In this document: positions 1 to 7,300 of the stretch, piece by piece | Layout of the letters: every line of letters starts with the position of its first letter | Position numbering within the stretch: position 1 is the first letter of the stretch | Assembly: GCA_964636945.1 (NCBI GenBank) | Contig: CAZWVH010000011.1 | Span: forward strand, 1-55,697 | Source of the DNA: CAZADA01 sp964636945 | GTDB lineage: Bacteria; Pseudomonadota; Alphaproteobacteria; Caulobacterales; Maricaulaceae | DNA length: 55,697 nucleotides | Direction of reading: 5' to 3' | Program-made: the position numbers and the translations under genes | Notes under the pieces: generated by a model | Told to the model about the DNA's origin: nothing | The model's database searches: none | What the model saw: only the letters and a program-made list of their open reading frames with translations

Positions 1-3
1 AAA

Positions 4-49
4 GTGTTACCCATGTGTCCGGAATGAAGCGTCACCTATGTCTCGGGAA
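4..49. repeat. Two tandem 21-bp imperfect repeats, probable insertion-sequence end
   Basis: Positions 4-24 and 29-49 carry two copies of the same 21-bp unit, 16 of 21 bases identical, with a 25-bp period. The shared core is of the form TNACCNATGTNTC-GGAA. Tandem terminal repeats of this look are typical of the ends of IS21- and IS481-type elements. The transposase would lie outside the window to the left, so the family is an inference. Confidence 0.45.
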
Positions 50-231
50 GCTCATCAGGTCCGTTCCGACCAGATGCTTTACATTTGACGCTGAAGAGAT
101 GGTTTACACCTTCTGCGGAACGAAGGGGTTCTGTCCTGGCTCGCCCGACCGCTTTTACCGGACTCAGTGTCATGATTTGTCCAAACTATGCGGCCACTTA
201 TCGCCACACACGGTAATAGGGGTTGGCTCAC
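50..231. other. Leader region without a gene before the kinase
   Basis: No reading frame here shows a recognisable protein. In particular there is no ECF sigma factor C-terminus, although kinases of this type are often found next to one. An AGGGG stretch at about 217-221 is a weak ribosome-binding site for the kinase. Confidence 0.4.
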
Positions 232-2568
232 ATGGATTGGCGGACACTGATCGCAGAGGCCGAACTCGCCACCACAATGGCAGAAGACGCGGCTGCTCAG
301 TATTTGGCGGAGATTGAAACCAGCGATCCCGATCGGGCTGAGCGTGTGCGGGCCTTGTCTCGCAGCGCGGGGCAATCTCGAGTTTTTATGAGCACGTCGG
401 CGGTGGGGGCAAACCGGACAGTGCGCGCCTCGCTTGAGCCGGGAGATTCAGTGGGGGTTTGGCGGATTGTCGACCTCATCGGAGCCGGCGGCATGGGCGA
501 AGTGTATCGCGCCGAGCGCGCTGACGGGCACTATGATCAAACCGTCGCCTTGAAAATCATGCAACGCGAAATCGGCTCCGAGCGCGCCGCAGCTTTTGAG
601 CGTGAGCGCCAGCGATTGGCCCAACTTGAAGACTCAGGCGTGAGCCGCATCATTGATGGCGGCGCCGCCGACGACGGCCGGCCATTCATGGCCATGGAAT
701 TGGTCGCAGGCCGCCCCATCGATCAATACTGCGAACAGGAAAACCTCAAGGCTCGCGAGCGATTGGCGCTGATTGTCGAACTGTCACAGACCGTTGGGCG
801 CGCCCACGCCCAATTGGTGCTGCATCGCGACATCAAAGCGGCGAATGTGCTGGTCAACGCCGAAGGGAAAACCAAGCTCATCGACTTCGGCATTGCCGCA
901 TTGCTGGACGATGACGACACATTATCAGCCGGTCCACTGACGCTGGCCACCGCTGCGCCGGAGCAATTATTTGGCGAGCCGGTGTCAGTGGCGACCGACA
1001 TCTTTGCCATGGGCATGCTTGCCCATACGCTGCTCACTGGCGACCTTCCCCAAAGGCAAGCTGATGGCGGCGTTCAACTGGCGGCGATTGATGGCCCGGG
1101 CTCAAAAGACTTGCACGCTATTTTGGCGAAAGCGACCGCATTTTCGCCCCAAGACCGCTACCGCTCGGCCAACGCTTTGGCTGATGACATTAGCGCCGTT
1201 CTGTCCCATCGCCCCGTGACGGCGCGCAATGGCGGGCGGTTTTATCGCGTGGGCAGATTCCTCCGGCGCTACCCAGTCGGCGTGGCCCTCGCCTCTGTCG
1301 CGATGATCGCCCTATTGGGCGGACTGACGGCCAGTACCATCATGGGGATCCAGGCGCGGGAGAATTTGGCGCGCGCCGAGTTTTTCCTGCAAGACGCGCA
1401 GTTCACGACCCGCGTCCAAAACACTTATAGCGTGATCCTCGCCGACTATTTTGACACCCAATCGGATACCGAACGGCAAACAGAAATCTTGTTGCAGCGC
1501 TGGCGAGAGGCCTATGATGCGCGCGATAACGATCCTGAACACGCGGCCATTGTCAGCTTGGTGATCGGCAAGCATTTCTCTGATCGGCATGACGATCAAA
1601 CGGCCCGCCAAGTGCTCGAACCACTGTTGCAAGAACAATTTGGCTCCGATGATGTGCTTTCCGCGGCGCGGTTTGTGGCTGGCCCGATGTATGGCGCGCT
1701 TGGTGAACTCGACAGAGCGGCTGAATTGTTGCGGCAGAATGAACGGGCTGTCGCACAAGGGTATAAAGCCTACAGCTTGGAACATGCCGGCGCGGCGGCA
1801 TGGCTTGCCTGGGTCACGGAAGCACCCGAGGATGTGGAGCATGCCATTGAAGTCTCAGAGACTTTTCTCGACTCCGGTCCCGATGCTCAGAGCATGATGA
1901 CCGCGCTTTCCTATCTGAGCGTCATGTATCAGATCACCGGCGACAAAGAAGGCTCGTATCAGGTGGCGCGCCGCAATTTTGCGATTGCCTCACAAAACCC
2001 GATCGAGTCTGAGGGCGACCAAAACTCCATAACAATCCGATTGGCGATCATGGAGCTATACTACAAGAAAGACTATGATGAAGCCGAACGCATACTTGCA
2101 AATATTCTCTCTGACGATGCTCGCGAAAGCGCCGAAAGCGAAGCCACGGGCCGCGCGCTCGCAATTTCTGGCGACCTCGCACTATCACGCGGTGAGTTAC
2201 AGGAGGCGGAGCGTCTTCTCCGCGAGGCCTTAGAGGTGCTTGAACGGTATTCGGGCGTTGGCGGTTCGGCGTATCTCGGCACGGCGATGAGTCTTGCTGA
2301 AACGCTGGCGCAAGCTCAGCGTGCAGAGGAAGCCAAGACTTTGATCGCAGCGCAATACGATGCATTGGAAGAACAGAATCCGGACGCCAATCCGCCCCGT
2401 GTGATCATCAGCCACGCACTTGTCATCGCCCATACCGACGGCGTGGCGGCGGCGACGGACTTCTTCCATGGCTCGTCATTCGATGCCGCAACACTCGGCA
2501 ACGATGTCATCCTCGCCAGCAAACACGCCGATCTCATGGCTCTCGGCGTGTCGCCGCGGCCGGAATAG
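232..2568 (+). CDS. Membrane serine/threonine protein kinase with TPR-like C-terminal region
   Basis: A Hanks-type kinase of 778 residues starting at the ATG at 232; the TTG at 223 is less likely. A leader of about 70 residues precedes the kinase domain (about 75-325). The Gly-rich loop GAGGMGEVY is at 84-92, the ATP Lys in VALKIM at 108, the catalytic HRDIKAAN at 198-205, DFG at 218-220 and APE at 242-244, so the enzyme looks active. A single membrane segment follows at about 348-372, and roughly 400 helical residues after it resemble TPR repeats and should lie outside the membrane as a sensor or scaffold. Kinases of this plan often sit beside an ECF sigma gene; none is visible here, and an IS-like end lies just upstream. 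The family call is firm; the ligand and substrates are unknown. Confidence 0.9.
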   Translation: MDWRTLIAEAELATTMAEDAAAQYLAEIETSDPDRAERVRALSRSAGQSRVFMSTSAVGANRTVRASLEPGDSVGVWRIVDLIGAGGMGEVYRAERADGHYDQTVALKIMQREIGSERAAAFERERQRLAQLEDSGVSRIIDGGAADDGRPFMAMELVAGRPIDQYCEQENLKARERLALIVELSQTVGRAHAQLVLHRDIKAANVLVNAEGKTKLIDFGIAALLDDDDTLSAGPLTLATAAPEQLFGEPVSVATDIFAMGMLAHTLLTGDLPQRQADGGVQLAAIDGPGSKDLHAILAKATAFSPQDRYRSANALADDISAVLSHRPVTARNGGRFYRVGRFLRRYPVGVALASVAMIALLGGLTASTIMGIQARENLARAEFFLQDAQFTTRVQNTYSVILADYFDTQSDTERQTEILLQRWREAYDARDNDPEHAAIVSLVIGKHFSDRHDDQTARQVLEPLLQEQFGSDDVLSAARFVAGPMYGALGELDRAAELLRQNERAVAQGYKAYSLEHAGAAAWLAWVTEAPEDVEHAIEVSETFLDSGPDAQSMMTALSYLSVMYQITGDKEGSYQVARRNFAIASQNPIESEGDQNSITIRLAIMELYYKKDYDEAERILANILSDDARESAESEATGRALAISGDLALSRGELQEAERLLREALEVLERYSGVGGSAYLGTAMSLAETLAQAQRAEEAKTLIAAQYDALEEQNPDANPPRVIISHALVIAHTDGVAAATDFFHGSSFDAATLGNDVILASKHADLMALGVSPRPE

Positions 2569-2612
2569 GACGTGTCGACAAGTCTGATGACGCTGATCCG
2601 CTGGGCGAAATG

Positions 2613-4502
2613 CTAGGCCTCTAATTCCGCCAGGAAGGCCTGCATTTCATCAATCTGAGCTTGGAAGCCGCCAATCTGCTCGAGTGTGTCAATGACCTCC
2701 AGCGCCGCTGATCGCGCGTCGTCCAGCTGCCCCGCCAATTGATAGGCCGTTGCAAGATTGAAATGGACCATGGCCCAACCGAGCGGGTCGAGCTCACGCG
2801 TCAGGACTTCTCGCGCCGCCAGATAGGACGAGAGCGACTGCATCAGCGCATGGCCGTCACCGCGCTCACCAAGAGTTTGAAGAGCATTTCCCAAATTGAT
2901 ATTGGTGAGCGCCCAACCTCGCGGATTGTCCTCGCGTGTGCGCACTTCGAGCGCCGCCTCGAGCGCAATAACCGCGCGCCGCAAGGCTGCATCATCCCCG
3001 CGCATGCCAAGTTCAGTCAGGGCAAGCCCGAGATTCGACTGCGTTGTCGCCCAGTGCCTGGCACTCCGGTCTGGGCTCAGCACTTCTAATGCCGCCTCGC
3101 AGGCAATGACGGCGCGATGCAGCGCCGCCTCATCGCCGCGTGCGCCAAGCTCAGTGAGGGCGCCTCCAAGGTTCAACTGCGCAAATGCCCAAAGCTCGGG
3201 ATCATCTTCCCGCGGTGTTGCTTGGATTAATTCTTCGAACGCTGACGTTGCGCGTTTGAGGGTGTCAATATCACCGCGTTCGCCTAAGGTCTGAAGCGCG
3301 ATGGCGTAATTGTGTTGCGCAACTGACCAACCCCGCGGATAGTGTTCGCGCGTCAATACATCAAGCGCCGCCTCGTATGATGAAATTGCACGCGCTAACG
3401 CTTCTGCGTCGCCAAGCTCGCCGACGTCCTTAAGCACATTTCCGAGATGAACCTGGGTCATTGCGCGTTCGAGAGGATCGTTCTGGGTCATGAACACCTC
3501 GATCGCCGCCTCATAAGCGGCGATTGCCCTCTGCTGCGCGGATTTATCGCCCCTCTCCCCAAGTTCCTCAAAAGCTTCCCCAAGCTGCCTTTGCGTGTGC
3601 GCCCAACTGAGCGGATCGCGCTCACGTGTGCGCACCTCAAGCGCAGCTTCATAGGATTGGATCGCCTCCATCAGCGCCTCATTGTCGCCGCGCGCGCCCA
3701 AAATCAACAACACGTCACCAAGATCGGTTTTCGTCTTTGCCCAGTCGTCCGGGCGCTCATCGCGCGGCGCAAGGCTTAAGGCGCGTTGATAAGCTTCCAG
3801 AGCTGCATCTAGAGATTGAGGATCTACGAACCACTTTCCGCGTTGGCGCAGCGCGGCAGCCTCGCCCATGCGATGCGTCCACCGCGCCTCCATGGCGTTT
3901 TCTGGAACGGTATCTGCTGCTTGAGCGAAATAATTTGCAGCAGCGCGCCAATCAGCGCGCAAATTCGCCACTTCGCCTTGCGATGCAAGGATCGCCCCAG
4001 CCTCCAGCAAACCAGACTCTAATTGCTCGCGCCGAATCTTGTTGAGCTCAACACGCGCAGTGTAAGCGGCCGCCAAGCGCGAATCGGCCCGATCGAGATC
4101 GCCAGCCCCTATGGCGTCGCGCGCGGCCTCAACGAGTGGGGAAATTTCTGGAGATTCATCCCTGACAATCGCCGTCAACCGCGTTTCCAATTCGGCGATC
4201 CGGAGCGCCTGCACGTCCAGTTCGCGGAGTATGTGAGAAACATCGACGTCCTGGTCTTCGGCGGCCAACGCCAAGCCTAAACGTTCCGCCACGGCCGCCA
4301 GTGCGCGTTCTGAAACACCCTGACGCTCGGCTGCGGCGCGAACCTCGGCCTGAACTTGGGCCCATTCGGTCACCGTAACGCCTGCGCTTCGCACGTTTTC
4401 CGGTAATTCCTGAGCCATAGCTGGCTGCGAGAACAACAGCGCCGCTGCAATAATAGGCGCCATGCGCCATGCCGTGTCCGCCATGAATTGTCTCCCCATC
4501 AT
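2613..4502 (-). CDS. Exported TPR-repeat protein
   Basis: A 629-residue protein with an N-terminal signal sequence (hydrophobic core IIAAALLFSQPAMA, probable cleavage after AMA-Q). A coiled-coil-like helical region follows at about 40-190. After that come at least eight tandem repeats of about 50 residues with the consensus ALEVRTRE-DP--WA-TQ-NLG-AL-ELGERGD, a TPR variant also seen in other proteobacterial cyclase-linked proteins. The start is ATGATG at 4502-4497, overlapping the cyclase stop codon as ATGA, so the two genes are very probably translationally coupled. It carries no catalytic domain. A role as a periplasmic partner or sensor for the membrane cyclase is inferred from the coupling. 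Confidence 0.85.
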   Translation of the reverse strand: MMGRQFMADTAWRMAPIIAAALLFSQPAMAQELPENVRSAGVTVTEWAQVQAEVRAAAERQGVSERALAAVAERLGLALAAEDQDVDVSHILRELDVQALRIAELETRLTAIVRDESPEISPLVEAARDAIGAGDLDRADSRLAAAYTARVELNKIRREQLESGLLEAGAILASQGEVANLRADWRAAANYFAQAADTVPENAMEARWTHRMGEAAALRQRGKWFVDPQSLDAALEAYQRALSLAPRDERPDDWAKTKTDLGDVLLILGARGDNEALMEAIQSYEAALEVRTRERDPLSWAHTQRQLGEAFEELGERGDKSAQQRAIAAYEAAIEVFMTQNDPLERAMTQVHLGNVLKDVGELGDAEALARAISSYEAALDVLTREHYPRGWSVAQHNYAIALQTLGERGDIDTLKRATSAFEELIQATPREDDPELWAFAQLNLGGALTELGARGDEAALHRAVIACEAALEVLSPDRSARHWATTQSNLGLALTELGMRGDDAALRRAVIALEAALEVRTREDNPRGWALTNINLGNALQTLGERGDGHALMQSLSSYLAAREVLTRELDPLGWAMVHFNLATAYQLAGQLDDARSAALEVIDTLEQIGGFQAQIDEMQAFLAELEA

Positions 4503-5446
4503 TTGATGTCACAGCGCACCAAAATTGTGGCCACACCGTCTTTATCGTGCACGACAAGCCGATCGCCCTGCGGGCGAAACTCCCATTGCTCGCGAGCGCC
4601 GACGCTGGAGGGGGTGGTATTACGCGTCATGATGACCCCATCGTCGACAGCAACCACCTGCCCGGCGCTTGAATAGCCGCCGGCGCCCGTCACGCGAACG
4701 CGCTTAATCCCGTCCGCCCCCGTCTCGATCGCATAATGCAGGGTCTCCTGGCAGTTTCGATCCTGGCGTCCCCAAACCCCCTCCAAACTAGAAAGCGCGT
4801 GTTCACGCGCCGCTGCCTGGCGGTCCACAACCCTGTTGCTCGTTACGGCCATCACGATGAAGCCAGAAATCACGAACACCGCAAACACCAAAGCGGTTCG
4901 CGCCAACCGGCGGCGCGCAATCTTGCCAAGCAGAGGAGCGCGACCGGGCGACAGCGCGTAAACGGCAAGACGTTCGCTCATCTTGTCGAGTTGCACGCGT
5001 CCTTGCGGGGTAAAGGAGATTTCTTCGACCGAACGCAGCTGTGCACGGACGGTTTCACTCACAAGCGCAGACCCCGCCTCGGCCTGCGCTTGCAACCGCG
5101 CGGCGACATTGACGCCATGGCCCAAAAGATCACCGTTGTCCTCAACGACCACTTCGCCCAAGTGCAAACCAACGCGAATGCGCGGCAAGGGACGCGCGCC
5201 GGACTGGCTCTCGGACAATAGCGCTAACGCAGCTTGCACCCCGGAGGATGCGGCCGAAAACTCGACCATAAAACCGTCGCCCGCTGTGTTGAATATTCGC
5301 CCGCCAAATGGCGCCACAATGTCTGAAACAGCGGAACGAAGGCGTCGAACATCCGCCACCGCCGCAGATTCGTCATTTTCCGCACTACGCGAATAGCCAA
5401 CAACGTCGATCGACAGAATTGTCGCGAGTTTGCGTATATCGGTCAT
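4499..5446 (-). CDS. Membrane-anchored class III adenylate/guanylate cyclase
   Basis: A 315-residue protein that begins directly with a class III cyclase homology domain (about 6-170). The two metal-binding aspartates are D14 in LSIDVVGYSR and D57 in TAGDGFMVEF. The transition-state Asn and Arg are N113 and R117 in GVNVAARLQ. The substrate-Lys position carries Asn (IFNTAGDG), a variant common in this bacterial subfamily, so ATP versus GTP preference cannot be read off. One membrane helix lies at about 184-201, followed by a periplasmic tail of about 115 residues. Domain order is therefore cytosolic catalysis, membrane, exported tail, opposite to most receptor cyclases. It is the first gene of a two-gene operon with the TPR protein. 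Confidence 0.88.
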   Translation of the reverse strand: MTDIRKLATILSIDVVGYSRSAENDESAAVADVRRLRSAVSDIVAPFGGRIFNTAGDGFMVEFSAASSGVQAALALLSESQSGARPLPRIRVGLHLGEVVVEDNGDLLGHGVNVAARLQAQAEAGSALVSETVRAQLRSVEEISFTPQGRVQLDKMSERLAVYALSPGRAPLLGKIARRRLARTALVFAVFVISGFIVMAVTSNRVVDRQAAAREHALSSLEGVWGRQDRNCQETLHYAIETGADGIKRVRVTGAGGYSSAGQVVAVDDGVIMTRNTTPSSVGAREQWEFRPQGDRLVVHDKDGVATILVRCDIK

Positions 5447-5806
5447 CCGGATCCCCGCAATGCGCGCAATGGTCTGTTAACGCATGAATAGGCTTCCCAA
5501 TGCAAGGGTGACCAAAGCCTTATGGCGCATGAACGAGATCGGAATTGACCGGTCAGCAAAGGTCTGTGGTTGAAATCCACAGTTGAACGGCCACGTTCAA
5601 TTCTGCTTTCCACTGCAAGTCGGTGCAGGGATTATTGGATAACCGCAAAAATGGTATTATATTGCCAACTAGACAATGGTGCATAAGAATAAAAATAGCC
5701 AGCCGTCGCCTTGCCCCCCTTGTAGAGCCGAACAATACAATCAACACGTTATGCCCTGATGACCACAATCAAGACATAAATCAGAAGGAGACTTCGACGC
5801 ATATTC
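5447..5806. other. AT-rich intergenic region upstream of the cyclase
   Basis: About 360 bp, clearly AT-richer than the flanking genes. It contains a 10-bp palindrome TGACCGGTCA at 5546-5555, about 100 bp upstream of the cyclase start, and a 6-bp stem CTGTGG/CCACAG at 5564-5582. The short open frames on either strand resemble no protein. It probably holds the cyclase promoter. Confidence 0.4.
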
Positions 5807-6013
5807 CTACTTAATGTCCAATTGACGCTTCATTGGCACAGAATAAAAATACATACCATAATTACGATTTTTAGGACTTTCGGACTGAGATTCGTATTGC
5901 ATGCGTTCCATAGTGGTGATTTGATTTGATAATTGCTCCATACCAGCTAATTCTAATGACAAGCCAGCGGTTCCTAAGCACGCCGTGACAATGGCAAAAG
6001 CTCGCTTTTTCAT
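5807..6013 (-). CDS. Small exported protein of unknown function
   Basis: A 68-residue protein starting MKKRAFAIVTACLG, with a typical short export signal (KKR then a hydrophobic stretch). The mature part is polar with aromatic residues (NYGMYFY). The start is fixed by a strong ribosome-binding site GAGGAGAGG five to six bases upstream; the frame stays open further upstream, but that part does not look like protein. I recognise no family. A CRP-like palindrome lies about 70 bp upstream, and the Crp-type regulator gene is next upstream on the same strand, so cyclic-nucleotide control is plausible. Confidence 0.6.
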   Translation of the reverse strand: MKKRAFAIVTACLGTAGLSLELAGMEQLSNQITTMERMQYESQSESPKNRNYGMYFYSVPMKRQLDIK

Positions 6014-6075
6014 CTTACCTCTCCTCACCGCTTTGTTGCGGCATTGGGAGGGTGCTTGAACTGACGAGTGGGTGC

Positions 6076-6091
6076 AGTGACCGCGGTCACA
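6076..6091. promoter_or_regulatory. CRP-like operator AGTGA-N6-TCACA
   Basis: The sequence AGTGACCGCGGTCACA matches the classical CRP consensus TGTGA-N6-TCACA at 9 of 10 defined bases and contains a perfect 14-bp palindrome. It is centred about 70 bp upstream of the small exported protein. The neighbouring Crp-type regulator has R, E and R at the positions that read this motif in E. coli CRP. Binding is predicted, not shown. Confidence 0.5.
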
Positions 6092-6305
6092 GTGGCATGG
6101 ACGCGGCGCGCATGCCTCCCACAGGGTGGGATAAGCCCCCCTCACTTATTAAGACTGATATTTCAACATGAAAGAGCGCTATCAAAAGCGAAACAGCCCC
6201 TTCATTGAAAAAAATAATCGATATGACCAACATTAGCTTAATTAAATTAACTTTTCGTCAGATCTTATCAAGACGAATGCTTAACATGCTCATAAATACC
6301 TGGCT

Positions 6306-6992
6306 TCAATTTGCAAGATGGCGCAAAGACATATGAGCAAGTTCGTCGGGCGCAACAACTTTGATGTCAGTTCTGGTCACATCTACAAACCCCTTTTCGC
6401 GCCATATGGACAATGTGCGATTAAACTTTTCTCTTGAAACACCAATGCGACGAGCCACCTCACCTTGGGTCAGTTGAATGACCCGACGTCCATGATCGCT
6501 TTCTTCAAGGAGAAATCTCGCTGCTTTTGCCGGCAAGTCCAATAGGATTCCGCTATCGAGTTCATCATTCGCGCGGCGAATCCGTGTGCAGAGCTCTCTT
6601 GTCAACGCCAATAAGGCGTCTGGCTCACTTCTGAGCGCTTGGAGGATGGATTTACGGTTGAATGCAAGCAGGCGTGACCGACACAGTGCAAAAACATCGG
6701 CAGATCTCGGTCCGCCATCAATCGCGGCGATTTCGCCAAGCAGCGTTCCTGATTTCAAACTGGCAAACCGGGCCTGACGCCCATCTGGAAGCAAGAGCCC
6801 CACCTCGACTTCCCCCTCGAGCAGGAGATAAAGCTCCTCGCCTGGATCGCCCTTGGCAAATAGGTGTTGGCCGGCAATCAATCGAAGCTCAACTGCCTGT
6901 GAAACCAGTTCGGTGCGCGCACGGTCTGATAGCGCTGTGAAGAAGGGACTCTGCGACAGAACCTCCGCCGCGGTCGCAAGATCATGGTTCAT
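6306..6992 (-). CDS. Crp-type cyclic-nucleotide-dependent transcription regulator
   Basis: A 228-residue CRP/FNR-family regulator with an N-terminal cyclic nucleotide-binding barrel (about 15-125), a dimer helix (about 125-150) and a winged helix-turn-helix (about 155-215). The phosphate-binding cassette GEIAAIDGGPRSA (86-98) keeps the Gly, Glu, Arg and Ser that hold cAMP in CRP. The recognition helix VSREKFNR has R187, E188 and R192 in register with CRP R180, E181 and R185, which predicts TGTGA/TCACA half-sites. There is no FNR-type cysteine cluster. It lies on the same strand as the cyclase and small-protein genes. Cyclic AMP is the probable but unproven ligand. Confidence 0.85.
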   Translation of the reverse strand: MNHDLATAAEVLSQSPFFTALSDRARTELVSQAVELRLIAGQHLFAKGDPGEELYLLLEGEVEVGLLLPDGRQARFASLKSGTLLGEIAAIDGGPRSADVFALCRSRLLAFNRKSILQALRSEPDALLALTRELCTRIRRANDELDSGILLDLPAKAARFLLEESDHGRRVIQLTQGEVARRIGVSREKFNRTLSIWREKGFVDVTRTDIKVVAPDELAHMSLRHLAN

Positions 6993-7300
6993 GTGTCAAT
7001 TCAATGTCGCTGAAAGGCCGGGTCTATGCGCATTGTCATCTATCGGCGAGCCGGACGGCCCGAAAAGCGCATCCCAATCGAAACGCGGATAGATTTCGAA
7101 CCTCACTCATTGAGGCCAAGTCTTTATTGGTCAGGTCTGGCGTGCTGCTCATTCTTGTGAACGCAACTCCCTCACTCAGCAGGGTGCGGCGCGACTGACT
7201 CTCACCCAATCGTCGTCCACAGCGCGCAAAACGTCCATCTATCAAATTCTGCTCAATTCGGGTAGCTCTTGAGCATCACGACAAGAAAACGGGGGGTGAC
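6993..7300. other. Divergent intergenic region between crp-like gene and protease
   Basis: About 308 bp between two divergently oriented genes. No coding frame is convincing. A GGGGGGTGAC stretch at 7291-7300 is the ribosome-binding region of the protease. No clear operator was seen. Confidence 0.4.

Noticed and set aside
5546..5555. Palindrome TGACCGGTCA upstream of the cyclase
   Set aside because: Short, single copy and not close enough to a promoter to be called an operator; mentioned only in the gap entry.
5553..5814. Short frames on both strands in the AT-rich gap
   Set aside because: No ribosome-binding site, no protein-like composition and mutual overlap.
6238..6250. Three closely spaced TTAA tetramers resembling CtrA sites
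   Set aside because: The spacings are 0, 1 and 5 bases instead of 7; best explained by the AT-rich gap.
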